Shown here: positions 26,490 to 35,322 of the stretch, piece after piece | How the letters are laid out: every line of letters starts with the position of its first letter | Position numbering within the stretch: position 1 is the stretch's first letter | Assembly: GCA_019237205.1 (NCBI GenBank) | Contig: JAFAHO010000419.1 | Location: 1-43,940, forward strand | Source of the DNA: Hyphomicrobiales bacterium | GTDB taxonomy: Bacteria > Pseudomonadota > Alphaproteobacteria > Rhizobiales > Beijerinckiaceae | Direction: 5' to 3' | DNA length: 43,940 nucleotides | Program-made: the position numbers and the translations under genes | The notes under the pieces: model-generated | The model's input: the letters and a program-made list of their open reading frames with translations, nothing else | Database searches by the model: none | Told to the model about the DNA's origin: nothing

Positions 26490-27029
26490 ATGGCGGCGTC
26501 GAAAGCTGGGCAATGGACGCGGTTCGACGCCTTCGATTCGAGATCTGACAATCGCCGGCGGGTGGTGGACGTCGCCCACGACTCCGTTACCATCCGCCGC
26601 GCGGTCGCCGGCGTATCCATGTCGATCCGGGTTGCGTCAAGCGCCTATCGGGGCGTGAGTTTGCGCGTCACTGGGCTTGAGGCCGGGCGCTTCCGCTATG
26701 AAGCGATGCTCCTGCATCGCGATCCCGATCTTTCGGTGTCGCTCGCTGCAGGCGAGGATCGGGCCGAAGTCGAACGCCAGTGGCGAGAATGGATTCGTTT
26801 CTTCCGCCTCCCGGCTCTCGTCGGCCGAACCGAAGCCGTGGACGTCGAGGTGAATGTCGACTGCGTGGACATCGCTCGTCGCCGTCCGGCCCCGCGCCGG
26901 CGAGGTCGGTCCGTGACATCGCGGAGGCCGCGCTTTCTGACGCGGCGCAAGATTGGGAGCGGCGCGCTCTCGGCGACGGTCGATTCGGATCCGCACGTCC
27001 TGTTCTACGGATCGAAAATTGGTCGTTGA
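26490..27029 (+). CDS. DUF6101 family protein
   Basis: This 179-residue protein matches the Rhizobiales DUF6101 pattern: VTIRRAVAGVSMSIRVASSAYRGVSLRV, YEAMLLHRDPDLSVSL, then a WREWIRFFRLPALV segment and an RRPAPRRRGR...RRPRFLTRRK basic end. Function is unknown; no signal peptide or membrane span. I chose the ATG at 26490 (preceded by GGGGAG) over 26460, which lacks a ribosome site. Confidence 0.75.
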   Translation: MAASKAGQWTRFDAFDSRSDNRRRVVDVAHDSVTIRRAVAGVSMSIRVASSAYRGVSLRVTGLEAGRFRYEAMLLHRDPDLSVSLAAGEDRAEVERQWREWIRFFRLPALVGRTEAVDVEVNVDCVDIARRRPAPRRRGRSVTSRRPRFLTRRKIGSGALSATVDSDPHVLFYGSKIGR

Positions 27030-27167
27030 CGGAAGCCCGTCGCTCCGCGAGCGTGCGAGAGGCGCCGCCTTCATGCCCGGGCCGGCGCAGTTGCGCGCTG
27101 ATGTGCGCCCCCTAGTCCCGATTGCGGGTCGGCGGCAGCCTGTAACAGCGCATAACACATCACGAAC

Positions 27168-27482
27168 TTAGGCGGCCATCTCGCCTCGCGCAAGCGATGG
27201 GTCCGCCGGAAGCAAATAGAATTCTCCCCGCTCAAGCGAGAGGTTCAAGTCCGCATCGAACTCCTCAGTAAGCAGATTGAGGGCGTCGGCTACTGCTGCG
27301 AGGCCGATGTCGTGATAGATGCGAACGAGTAGGCATCCGCCGCCTTCTCGCTGGGGTTCCGCCTCGGGGATCGCGTCGAAATCGTCGCGCATAGCCTGTT
27401 GCCCTCTTTCGAAGGTCTGACGCCTTTCTTGCGCCTCCCCCACAATCTGGGTGAAATCCGTTAACAGCGAATAAATGACCAA
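27168..27482 (-). CDS. Uncharacterised 104-residue protein
   Basis: The frame starts at a TTG (27480-27482) preceded six bases upstream by AGGGGG. It encodes a largely acidic soluble protein (FTQIVGEAQERRQTFERGQ; AMRDDFDAIPEAEPQ; LLVRIYHDIGLAAVADALNLL; FDADLNLSLERGEFYLLP). I recognise no family. It is divergent from the HAD gene (69 bp between starts), has no antisense competitor, and its alternating helix/strand pattern is protein-like, so it is probably real. Confidence 0.6.
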   Translation of the reverse strand: MVIYSLLTDFTQIVGEAQERRQTFERGQQAMRDDFDAIPEAEPQREGGGCLLVRIYHDIGLAAVADALNLLTEEFDADLNLSLERGEFYLLPADPSLARGEMAA

Positions 27483-27550
27483 AGCCGGCCCCCTCGAGTT
27501 CCGGGTGCGACCCGCCGAGGATCGGCCAGCGGCGCACCCGGAGACCTATT

Positions 27551-28279
27551 GTGAATCGAGGTCCTTCGACCCCGCTTGTCGGGGTCCTGTTCGACAAAGA
27601 TGGCACCCTCATCGATTTTGATCTGACATGGGGTCCGGCTATTCACGCGATGATCCACGCCCTCGCGGGAGGGGACGCCGCTCGGGTCCAAGCACAGGCC
27701 GACGCGCTCCATTTCTCCCTCGAGCGCAGGCGCTTCCTCATAACGTCGCCGCTGGTCGCCGGTTCGACCGCTGACTACGGAGGACGCTGGGCGGAAGCGC
27801 TCGGACGCAGCGACCTCGAGACGCTCAAACGAGAAATCGATTTGCTTTCGGCCGTCGAGTCGTTGAAAGCGCTCACGCCGATCGGCGAACCTGCAGCGGT
27901 GTTCGCGGCGCTGCGCGCGATGGGCCTGAGGCTCGGCGTCGCAACAAATGATTCCGAGCAAAGCGCCCGGCGACAGATCGAGGCGCTCGGCGTCGTTGAC
28001 CATGTCGAATTCGTCGCAGGTTATGATTCCGGACATGGCGGGAAACCGGATCCAGGGATGGTCCTGGCGTTCGCCCGCTTTCTCAACGCGGAAACGTCCC
28101 AGATTGTCATGGTGGGCGACTCGCGGCACGATCTCGAGTGCGCGAGGGCCGCCGGTGCGATCGCGGTCGCGGTTCTGTCGGGACCTGCCGAGCGGGGGAC
28201 GCTCGAGCCGCACGCCGATTTTGTCGTCGAGCATATCGGGGACTTGCCGAAACTGCTGGCCGGAGTGATGCACAGGTAG
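27551..28279 (+). CDS. HAD-superfamily phosphatase, phosphoglycolate phosphatase-like
   Basis: This 242-residue HAD hydrolase has motif I D15-K-D17-G-T (LFDKDGTLIDFD), motif II in LGVATND, motif III lysine in GGKPDPGM and motif IV VMVGDSRHDLECARAAG. A helical cap lies between motifs I and II (about 25-100). The layout is that of Gph/phosphonatase-like phosphatases; a 2-phosphoglycolate substrate is likely but unproven. The start is a GTG at 27551. Confidence 0.88.
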   Translation: MNRGPSTPLVGVLFDKDGTLIDFDLTWGPAIHAMIHALAGGDAARVQAQADALHFSLERRRFLITSPLVAGSTADYGGRWAEALGRSDLETLKREIDLLSAVESLKALTPIGEPAAVFAALRAMGLRLGVATNDSEQSARRQIEALGVVDHVEFVAGYDSGHGGKPDPGMVLAFARFLNAETSQIVMVGDSRHDLECARAAGAIAVAVLSGPAERGTLEPHADFVVEHIGDLPKLLAGVMHR

Positions 28280-28434
28280 TCATCCGGCGCGGCGCATCAC
28301 TCTTTGTCATCGATGTAGGCGACGCTCCCGGCCAGAATGCGGCCCTATGTCCCAGGACGCGCGGGGTCGATTGCGCGCCGAACCGATCGGGACTAGGGAT
28401 GGTCGATGTTGCCGCAAAAGGAGCTCCCCCGCGT

Positions 28435-29133
28435 ATGGCGCCCGATAGCCTGACGTTTCTCGGCGGGCTGCTGATGGGACTGGCGAGCAGCTTGCACTGT
28501 GGGGGCATGTGCGGCGCCATCGCCTCGAGCCTGATGTTCGCTTTCTCCCCGGGCGAGGCGACGGCGGAACGGGCGCGCACGCTTCTTGCCGCGCAGGCGG
28601 GACGTGTGTTGATGTATGTCGCGGGCGGTGCGGTTCTTGGCGGGGTCGGATCGGCCTTCTATGGGGCCTACGATCACGCGATGGCGTATCTCGTCATGCG
28701 TTGGGCGGCCGCGGTCGCGCTTGGCTGGATCGGACTTTCGGTGGCCGGCTTCGCGCCCGCGCTGGTCGTTGTCGATCGGTTCGCAGCGCCTATCGCCGAA
28801 AGTCTGAGATTTTCGCCCGTGCCCGCGTTTGCGGGCGGAACAGGCGCGTTCGCCTCCGGTTTGCTCTGGGGATTCCTGCCCTGCGGCATGGTCTACGGCG
28901 CGTTGTTCTACGCCATGCTGTCAGGAAGCGCGGTCAGGGGCGGGGCGGTGATGGCGGGCTTCGGGCTTGGCACGCTGCCTTCGGTGACCGCGGTCGCGCT
29001 CGGGATCTCCAGCTTCCGTCGTCTCGCCGGGGCCCGGACGGCGCGCGTCTGGGTCGGCCTCGCCATCATGGCGCTCGCGGCGGCAAGCGTGGCCTTTCCG
29101 GTTCTGGCCAGCGTGGGCCTCTGCCTCCGCTGA
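28435..29133 (+). CDS. DsbD_2/TauE-SafE-type membrane protein
   Basis: This 232-residue inner-membrane protein has about six hydrophobic segments. Its start, LGGLLMGLASSLHCGGMCGAIASSL, is the signature of the cytochrome c biogenesis protein-like DsbD_2 family, which databases often label sulfite exporter TauE/SafE. The second half has the matching LLWGFLPCGMVYGALFYAML. Paired cysteines in both halves suggest thiol/electron or metal transfer across the membrane. Start is uncertain: ATG 28435 follows AAGGAG at 11 bases; ATG 28399 is also in frame. Confidence 0.82.
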   Translation: MAPDSLTFLGGLLMGLASSLHCGGMCGAIASSLMFAFSPGEATAERARTLLAAQAGRVLMYVAGGAVLGGVGSAFYGAYDHAMAYLVMRWAAAVALGWIGLSVAGFAPALVVVDRFAAPIAESLRFSPVPAFAGGTGAFASGLLWGFLPCGMVYGALFYAMLSGSAVRGGAVMAGFGLGTLPSVTAVALGISSFRRLAGARTARVWVGLAIMALAAASVAFPVLASVGLCLR

Positions 29134-29229
29134 CCCGAGGCGCGATTTTCGGTTATCTTCCGTTCGGCGGTATAAGCGCCGCGGGAAGCGCGAGGCCGGC
29201 CTCGGGGGCGCGGACGGAGACGAACGAGA

Positions 29230-31026
29230 ATGCGTCGGGCGGCTGCATGGGCGGGCGTTGTCGTCGCGACAGCTGCCGTGGCGGCCGCAGTGGGATTTGC
29301 CCCCTGGCCCTTGACGGCAAAACAGGTCGCCAACAACCTCAATGCGGCGTTCGACGCGTCTGCGCGGATGCGCTGGAGCGCGCCGGCCGCAGCGACTTTC
29401 CACGCGCTCCCCTGGCCGAGCCTGCGGATCGTCGACGCGCGGCTCAACGACGCGGTCGGCGCGAACCTGGTTTCGGCGCCCGAGGCGCGTCTCGATCTGT
29501 CTGTCGGCGAACTCATCAAGGGACGCCTGACGCCGGTCCGGGCCGTCCTGGTCACGCCGATCATGACGCTAGATCTCGATCGGCCCCCATTGGCGGTTAA
29601 GGACGCCAGGGCGGCCGATGCGGACGCTTCGGGCGCCTTAGCGGGGCTCGCGGGGATTGGCTTGACAAACGGGGTGCTGCGCATTGTCAGCAAGAGCCGC
29701 AGGCTTGACACGGTGCTCGAGAACGTCCAGGGCCGGGTCGACGGGTTCGCCCGGGCCGACAAGATACGCGTCAATCTGTCGGCGATCTGGCGCGACGCGC
29801 CGATCGCGATCTCAGGCTCGCTGGACAATCTCGAGCGCGTGGAGCGCGGCGAGCCCAGCGCGCTCGAAGCATTGCTTGTCTCTCCGATCGCCACCCTGTC
29901 TTTCAGCGGGGCCCTTGCCGGGGGCGGAGCGCCGAATCTCGAGGGCGAAGTCTCCGCTTCGGTCCCGTCGATCAAAGCCTTGGCCCGCCTCCTCGGCCGC
30001 GCGCCGCCGACCTTTCTCGCCGCCGACGATGTCGTCATCGCCGCCAAGCTCAAGGCGACCGCCAACGAAGCGACGCTTGCCGAGGCCAGCGTTACGAGCG
30101 CTCGGCAGACGCTCCAAGGCGCGCTGCATACCGCGGACGTCAACGGCCGACCCGTCGTCTCCGGTTCGTTTGACGCCGACCGGCTGGCGATCGCGCCGCT
30201 GATCGGACCGGCCCCGCCCCTGATTGATCGAGACGGGCGCTGGAGCGTCAGGCCCTTTGCCATCGCGCCTCCGCGCGCCTTCGATCTCGACTTGCGCCTC
30301 TCCGCCGGACATCTCGATGTCTATGGCCGTGAGCTAGCCAACGCAGCCGGATCGGTGAGCCTCAAGGATGGCGTTCTGACCGCGAGCCTGGTCGATGCAA
30401 CGGCCTACGGCGGACGGCTTCGAGGGGAGACGCGGGTCGTGTGCGAGGAGGAGGACCTCAACGTCCGCGCGCGTGCAAAGCTTGCCGCCGCCGATTTCGG
30501 CGCGGCTTTCTCCGATTTCGGCTGGCCTGCGGTGACGGGGCAGGGAACGCTCGAATTCACCCTCGAAACGACCGGGCGCTCTCCGATCGCGGCGGTCGCA
30601 GGGCTAGGCGGCTCGGCCTCGCTGAGGCTGGAGCAGGGCGCGGTTTCCGGATTCAAACTGGAGGAGGCCTTGCGCAGGAGCCAGCGGCGGCCGATCGACG
30701 TCGCCCGCGACATGCGAATTGGCGGTACTTCGTTCGACACGCTCGCGTTCGAGGTCGCGCTTGGCCGCGGCATCATCCACATCGTCAACGGCGAGCTCGG
30801 GGCCCATGGCGTCGCGGCGAACCTGCAAGGCCAAATCGACCTTCCGACTCAAGCCTGGGATCTGCGCGCCAACGTCATGCAGGTCGGCGCGGCCGGCCAG
30901 GAATCGCCTGAGGCCGCCCATCTAAGCTTCGACATCGGGGGACCGTGGTCCGCACCGACCATCCGCGTGATCGGCGATAGGGAAGAGACTCAGCCGGCCG
31001 CGGACACGGCGGCGCAGCCCCAGTGA
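29230..31026 (+). CDS. AsmA family protein
   Basis: This 598-residue protein has an N-terminal signal anchor (WAGVVVATAAVAAAVGFAPWPL) and a long beta-rich periplasmic body typical of AsmA/TamB-like bridge proteins. An AsmA N-domain is seen at about 25-110 (QVANNLNAAFDASARMRW; LPWPSLRIVDARL). The AsmA C-domain is at about 380-560 (LSAGHLDVYGRELANAAGSVSLKDGVLTASL; VTGQGTLEFTLETTGRSP; LRLEQGAVSGFKLEEALRRS). AsmA-like proteins are implicated in phospholipid movement to the outer membrane. It follows the DsbD_2-like gene by 96 bp. No truncation. Confidence 0.9.
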   Translation: MRRAAAWAGVVVATAAVAAAVGFAPWPLTAKQVANNLNAAFDASARMRWSAPAAATFHALPWPSLRIVDARLNDAVGANLVSAPEARLDLSVGELIKGRLTPVRAVLVTPIMTLDLDRPPLAVKDARAADADASGALAGLAGIGLTNGVLRIVSKSRRLDTVLENVQGRVDGFARADKIRVNLSAIWRDAPIAISGSLDNLERVERGEPSALEALLVSPIATLSFSGALAGGGAPNLEGEVSASVPSIKALARLLGRAPPTFLAADDVVIAAKLKATANEATLAEASVTSARQTLQGALHTADVNGRPVVSGSFDADRLAIAPLIGPAPPLIDRDGRWSVRPFAIAPPRAFDLDLRLSAGHLDVYGRELANAAGSVSLKDGVLTASLVDATAYGGRLRGETRVVCEEEDLNVRARAKLAAADFGAAFSDFGWPAVTGQGTLEFTLETTGRSPIAAVAGLGGSASLRLEQGAVSGFKLEEALRRSQRRPIDVARDMRIGGTSFDTLAFEVALGRGIIHIVNGELGAHGVAANLQGQIDLPTQAWDLRANVMQVGAAGQESPEAAHLSFDIGGPWSAPTIRVIGDREETQPAADTAAQPQ

Positions 31027-31087
31027 ACGCGCCCGGCGCGCTGTCTCGATCATTGCGAGCGCCGGCGGTCCTGCATCCGGCCGACGA

Positions 31088-32548
31088 CTACCGTCGGAAC
31101 TCAGCCTTCACGGCCTGGTAAAGCGCCGTGAACCTCTGACGCTGGGCGGCGAACATGTCCGTCAGCGCCGGCTCGGGGTCGGTTACGTCGGCTATCTCGG
31201 GCGGCGTGCACACCGCCTCGGCCCTTTCTCGTGTCGCGGCCATGCGCGCAAGGCGCGCGGCGCCAAGCGCTGGCCCGGATTCGCCGCCGCTCATCCGCAC
31301 GACGGTAAAGCCGGTGGCGGCGGCGATCATGCGCGCCCACAATGCGCTTTTCGCGCCGCCGCCGGTGAGGCCGACACGTTCGATTTTCGCGCCCGCTGCT
31401 TCAAGGCAGTCGCGCGCGTCGGCCAGAGTCAACGCGACGCCCTCCATGACCGCACGCCCGACACCAGCGGGCGATGTCATCTCGCTCATGCCGAAAAGAA
31501 CGCCCCGCGCACTAGGGTCGTCGAGCGGCGTGCGCTCGCCGGAGAGATAGGGGAGGAACACGAGGCCGCCAGGGCCCCGATAGCCATCGGCGGCCTCGCG
31601 CTCGAGCACATCGGGCGTTTTGCCGAGCACTCGCGCGGCGAAGGCGAGCGCGCCGGCCCCGTTGAGCATCGCGGCCATCGCGTACCAGCGGTTGGGAAGC
31701 GCGTGCGCGAAACTGTGGACGAGCCTCTGCGGAGCGCTGAGATAGCGGTCCGTTGCGACAATGAGCTGCATCGCTGTTCCAAGCGATATGAAGGCCTCGC
31801 CGGGAGCGATTTTCCCCAAGCCGACCGCGCCCGCCGCCGCGTCGCCGCCGCCGGCCGCGATCAGGACGCCCTGCGGCAGGCCGAGATCCTCCGCGACGCC
31901 GGGTCGAATGGCGCCGACTGGGGCCGACCCTTCGTACAGCGGCGGCGTCCAGGAGCGCTCGGCGCCGCAGGCGGCGACCGCCTCGCCAGACCACGCTCGC
32001 GCCGCCTCGTCGAGCATCCAGGTCCCGGCGGCGTCGCTCATGTCGGTGCCGCGTTCGCCACAGAGCGCGAGTCGGAGATAGTCTTTCGGCGCAAGCAGGC
32101 AGTCGATCCGGCGCCATTTGTCCGGTTCATGCTTCTTCAGCCAGAGGAGCTTTGGCCCGGTGAAACCGGGCATCGGCTTCACCCCGACGATCCCCGCCAG
32201 AGCGTCATGATCGCGCGCGAGTTCCGCGGCCTCCGCGATCGCGCGTCCGTCATTGTGCAGGATCGCCGGGCGAACCGGCCGATCGAACCGGTCGAGCACG
32301 ACGGCGCCGTGCATTTGGCCGGAAAAGCCGATCGCCTTCAGCGCGCCGAGCGGCCGGCTGGCCGACCCATGCAGATCGGCGATCGCGCCGGCCATTGCGG
32401 CGCGCCAAACGTCCGGGTCCTGTTCTGACCAGCCTGGTTCGGGACGGTCGGGCGAATAGGCGCGCGTCGCGCTCGCGACTGGCGCCCCGCTGTCGTCCGT
32501 CAGCAGGGCTTTGAGTCCCGATGTTCCGCAGTCGAGCCCCAGATACAT
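31088..32548 (-). CDS. xylB: Xylulokinase
   Basis: This 486-residue FGGY-family sugar kinase phosphorylates D-xylulose. It starts MYLGLDCGTSGLKALLTDDSG, then has WSEQDPDVWRAAM and AIGFSGQMHGAVVLD (both xylulokinase signatures), GFTGPKLLWLKKHEPD, and IAAGGGDAAAGAVGLG in the hinge. The C-terminal half contains LPYLSGERTPLDDPSARG and VGLTGGGAKSALWARMIA. Length is the family norm. The upstream small gene on the same strand ends 43 bp before, so the two may form an operon. No other xylose genes are visible. Confidence 0.94.
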   Translation of the reverse strand: MYLGLDCGTSGLKALLTDDSGAPVASATRAYSPDRPEPGWSEQDPDVWRAAMAGAIADLHGSASRPLGALKAIGFSGQMHGAVVLDRFDRPVRPAILHNDGRAIAEAAELARDHDALAGIVGVKPMPGFTGPKLLWLKKHEPDKWRRIDCLLAPKDYLRLALCGERGTDMSDAAGTWMLDEAARAWSGEAVAACGAERSWTPPLYEGSAPVGAIRPGVAEDLGLPQGVLIAAGGGDAAAGAVGLGKIAPGEAFISLGTAMQLIVATDRYLSAPQRLVHSFAHALPNRWYAMAAMLNGAGALAFAARVLGKTPDVLEREAADGYRGPGGLVFLPYLSGERTPLDDPSARGVLFGMSEMTSPAGVGRAVMEGVALTLADARDCLEAAGAKIERVGLTGGGAKSALWARMIAAATGFTVVRMSGGESGPALGAARLARMAATRERAEAVCTPPEIADVTDPEPALTDMFAAQRQRFTALYQAVKAEFRR

Positions 32549-32591
32549 GGGCGCTCAGCATGCGCCGCGCCCGGGGCTTGGACAAGGGCCG

Positions 32592-32948
32592 TCAGGCGCA
32601 GTTGCGCCACGCGTCTCCGCAGGAGAGCGATGGCCGAGGCGGGATCCAGCCTTCCCGAGGTTGCCTGCCATCCTCGAGAAGCTCGAGCCCGCGCTCCAGG
32701 ATGTAACGCAAGCCCGAAAGAATCGGCTGGTCGGCGCCCCGTGTCGCCTCGTCTACGCCTTCCCAATCGGTGTCGCCGGCGCGCCGGGCGAAATGGCGCA
32801 CGAGATGCGAGGCGAGGAGCCCGCTCGACAGGTTCCGGCTGGCTGCGTCGCGCGAGAACCGCCGCGCGAAATCGCCACCGATCGACGCAACGGCCGCGCG
32901 GGCGACATGAGGATTGGAGCAAGTGAGCACGATCTCGCGCACGATCAT
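32592..32948 (-). CDS. Uncharacterised 118-residue protein upstream of xylB
   Basis: The ATG at 32946-32948 is preceded by GGGAGGG six bases upstream. The protein starts MIVREIVLTCSNPHVARAAVASIGGDFARR and ends with a GEDGRQPREGWIPPRPSLSCGDAWRNC-like tail (its first residues are LLEDGRQ). It is soluble, without a known domain; two Cys are in the final 20 residues. It is divergent from the sarcosine oxidase operon and lies just before xylB. Real by ribosome site and composition; role unknown. Confidence 0.65.
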   Translation of the reverse strand: MIVREIVLTCSNPHVARAAVASIGGDFARRFSRDAASRNLSSGLLASHLVRHFARRAGDTDWEGVDEATRGADQPILSGLRYILERGLELLEDGRQPREGWIPPRPSLSCGDAWRNCA

Positions 32949-33396
32949 CGGCAACCCTCCCGCAACTGGCATGAGACCATTCCCGCCAGAGCTTCCCCAC
33001 TTTTGGTGAAGAAATTTGTCCTCAGCATGTCCTTGCTTGGTCGTGATCAAGTCTTTCTTCGTTTGGACCGATAAATTGCGCTGACGCAGCGTGATGTCAA
33101 GGTTCTGTCACATTGTCTTATATGCATTGCAACATGGATTATGCCCGCCAATCCTGTCAACGACAAGATCGTCGCAAGGCAAAGACTTAATTAAGGTCGG
33201 CTTATTAACCAACGAGAGCTCCACGGTCTTGTCTCGATCGGTCAGGCAAAGGCCGCATTGCCCCGCCTTGCGCCATTGCCCCGCCGTGCGCCATATCCGG
33301 AAAACTTCCCGAAGCCCCGCGAAATTGTGCTCGCAATCGTAAGCCGGAAAGGGCAATCGTCCGCCTTCATTTGCAATTCAGGGGCGCGCGCGTCCA
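32949..33396. other. Intergenic region ahead of the sarcosine oxidase operon
   Basis: These 448 bp separate two divergent transcripts and must hold both promoters. G+C falls at 33060-33230. No gene is supported. The only structural feature I see is an 18-bp tandem duplication listed separately. I recognise no operator for a GlxA/GbdR-type sarcosine regulator. Confidence 0.5.
33256..33291. repeat. 18-bp tandem duplication
   Basis: cattgccccgccttgcgc (33256-33273) is followed directly by the same sequence with one change (33274-33291). It sits about 105 bp before the soxB start. It may be a slippage duplication; a regulatory role is open. Confidence 0.6.
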
Positions 33397-34647
33397 GTGC
33401 GGTTTTCGTTTTTCAACCTGGCGCGGCAGGCGCTGGCGCAAAATCGGGGCTGGCCGGAGCAGTGGCGCAGTCCCGAACCGAAGGGTTCTTACGACGCGAT
33501 CATCGTCGGGGCCGGCGGGCATGGGCTCGCGACCGGATATTACCTGGCCAAGGAGCATGGGCTGACGAAGATCGCCGTGCTTGAGAAGGGCTGGCTCGGC
33601 GGCGGCAACACCGGCCGCAACACGACAATCCTGCGGTCCAACTATCTTTGGGAGGAATCGGCCGCGCTGTACGAGTACTCGCTGAAGATGTGGGAGGGCC
33701 TCTCCCGGGAGCTCAACTACAACGTGATGTATTCGCCCCGCGGCGTGATGATGCTGGCGCATAACACCCATGACGTTCAGGTTGGCAAGCGCCACGTCCA
33801 CGCCAACCGGCTCGCGGGCGTCGACAACGAATGGCTAAGCCCCGAGGATGCCAAGGCCTTCTGTCCGATCCTCAACATTGCGCGCGACATCCGCTATCCG
33901 GTCGTCGGGGCCGCGCTGCAGCGGCGCGGCGGCGCCGCGCGGCACGACGCGGTCGCCTGGGGATATGCGCGCGGCGCCTCGGCGCGCGGCGTCGACATCA
34001 TCCAGAATTGCGAAGTGACCGCGATCCGCCGCGATGCCTCCGGCGCGGTCGCCGGCGTCGAGACGACGCGCGGGGCGATTGCGACCAAGCGGATCGGCGT
34101 CGTCGCGGCCGGGCACAGTTCGGTCGTGATGGCTATGGCTGGCGTGCGGATGCCCCTCGAAAGCTACCCGCTGCAGGCGCTGGTCTCCGAACCGGTGAAG
34201 CCGATGATGCCCTGCGTCGTCATGTCGAACACGATCCACGCCTATATGTCGCAGTCGGACAAGGGCGAGATGGTCATAGGCGCCGGCACCGACGCCTACA
34301 TCTCCTATTCGCAGACGGGCGGCCTGCACATCGCCAACCACACGCTCGAGGCGGTCTGCGAACTTTTCCCAGCGGTGCGACGCCTTCGCATGCTGCGTAA
34401 CTGGGGCGGGATCGTCGACGTGACGCCCGACCGCTCGCCGATCATCGGCCTGAGCCCGGTTCCGGGCCTCTTCGTCAATTGCGGATGGGGCACCGGAGGG
34501 TTCAAGGCGACGCCGGGCTCGGGGCACGTGTTCGCCCATACTCTCGCTCGCGGCGAACCGCATCCGCTGGCGGCGCCTTTTACGCTCGAGCGATTCCGCA
34601 CGGGACGGCTCATCGACGAGGCCGCCGCCGCCGCGGTCGCGCATTGA
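33397..34647 (+). CDS. soxB: Sarcosine oxidase beta subunit
   Basis: This 416-residue subunit of heterotetrameric sarcosine oxidase holds the catalytic FAD and covalent FMN. It has an FAD-binding motif at residues 38-43 (IIVGAGGHGLATGYYLA), RNTTILRSNYLW and the GGAARHDAVAWGYARGA segment whose H183 is the candidate covalent FMN site. The ending GLFVNCGWGTGGFKATPGSG is also diagnostic. The start is a GTG at 33397 giving the typical MRFS N-terminus. It is the first gene of the operon soxB-cupin-soxD-soxA-soxG. Confidence 0.96.
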   Translation: MRFSFFNLARQALAQNRGWPEQWRSPEPKGSYDAIIVGAGGHGLATGYYLAKEHGLTKIAVLEKGWLGGGNTGRNTTILRSNYLWEESAALYEYSLKMWEGLSRELNYNVMYSPRGVMMLAHNTHDVQVGKRHVHANRLAGVDNEWLSPEDAKAFCPILNIARDIRYPVVGAALQRRGGAARHDAVAWGYARGASARGVDIIQNCEVTAIRRDASGAVAGVETTRGAIATKRIGVVAAGHSSVVMAMAGVRMPLESYPLQALVSEPVKPMMPCVVMSNTIHAYMSQSDKGEMVIGAGTDAYISYSQTGGLHIANHTLEAVCELFPAVRRLRMLRNWGGIVDVTPDRSPIIGLSPVPGLFVNCGWGTGGFKATPGSGHVFAHTLARGEPHPLAAPFTLERFRTGRLIDEAAAAAVAH

Positions 34648-34659
34648 GGGGCGCCTGAA

Positions 34660-35016
34660 ATGAAGCCGGAAGCCGTCAGCCTCGCCCGAAAGCTTTCGCT
34701 GGTCGCCGAGCGGTGGTCGCCGAAAATCGTTGCGTCTTTCAACGGCCATGACGTCATGGTGGTCAAGGTGAAGGGGCGATTCCTCTGGCATTCGCATCCC
34801 GAAGCCGACGACTTCTTCCTTGTGCTCAGCGGGCGCCTGACGATCGAGATGCGCGAGGGCGCCGTCACTCTTGGACCCGGCGAGCTTTACGTCGTGCCCC
34901 GCGGGGTGGAGCACTGCCCCGTCGCGGAACAGGAAACGGAGCTTTTGCTCATAGAGCCCGCAGGAACGCCCAACACCGGCGATCCTCGCACGGCGGCGAT
35001 CAAAACGAAGATTTGA
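34660..35016 (+). CDS. Cupin-domain protein within the sox operon
   Basis: This 118-residue protein is a single cupin barrel: metal-ligand motif 1 HSHPEADDFFLVLSGRL (residues about 44-60) and motif 2 PGELYVVPRGVEHCPV (about 73-88). The metal-binding His pair, an acid and the last His are present. It is similar to small cupins of unknown activity. It lies 12 bp after soxB and six bases before soxD, inside the operon where most sox clusters have nothing, so a role in sarcosine metabolism or product handling is a guess from position. Confidence 0.85.
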   Translation: MKPEAVSLARKLSLVAERWSPKIVASFNGHDVMVVKVKGRFLWHSHPEADDFFLVLSGRLTIEMREGAVTLGPGELYVVPRGVEHCPVAEQETELLLIEPAGTPNTGDPRTAAIKTKI

Positions 35017-35022
35017 CGCGCG

Positions 35023-35322
35023 ATGCTGCTGATCCCCTGTCCCTATTGCGGCATGGAAAGGCCGGAACTCGAATTCCGCAACGGGGGCGAAGCGCACATT
35101 TCGCGGCCTCTCGACCCGAGCGCCGTCAGCGACGCCGATTGGGCGGAGTACCTCTATTTTCGCTCAAACCCGAAGGGCGTCATGGCCGAGCGCTGGCGGC
35201 ATGTCTCAGGCTGCGGCCGCTTCTTCAACGTTTTGCGCGACACGGTCAGCGACAAGTTCCTGGCTGTGTACCGGGCAGGCGAGCCGCGGCCTCCGATCGG
35301 CGCCGAAGGGTCCAGCGCATGA
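35023..35322 (+). CDS. soxD: Sarcosine oxidase delta subunit
   Basis: This 99-residue subunit binds a structural zinc. The ligands are C6 and C9 (IPCPYCGMERPELEF) and H60 and C64 (RHVSGCGRFFNVLRDTVSD). DWAEYLYFRSNPKGVMAERW is the family core. Its TGA overlaps the soxA ATG (ATGA), so the two are coupled. Length is usual. Confidence 0.96.
   Translation: MLLIPCPYCGMERPELEFRNGGEAHISRPLDPSAVSDADWAEYLYFRSNPKGVMAERWRHVSGCGRFFNVLRDTVSDKFLAVYRAGEPRPPIGAEGSSA

Noticed and set aside
28908-30263. Long minus-strand frame opposite the AsmA gene
   Set aside because: Antisense to AsmA and the DsbD_2-like gene; Ser/Arg/Ala-rich and without similarity.
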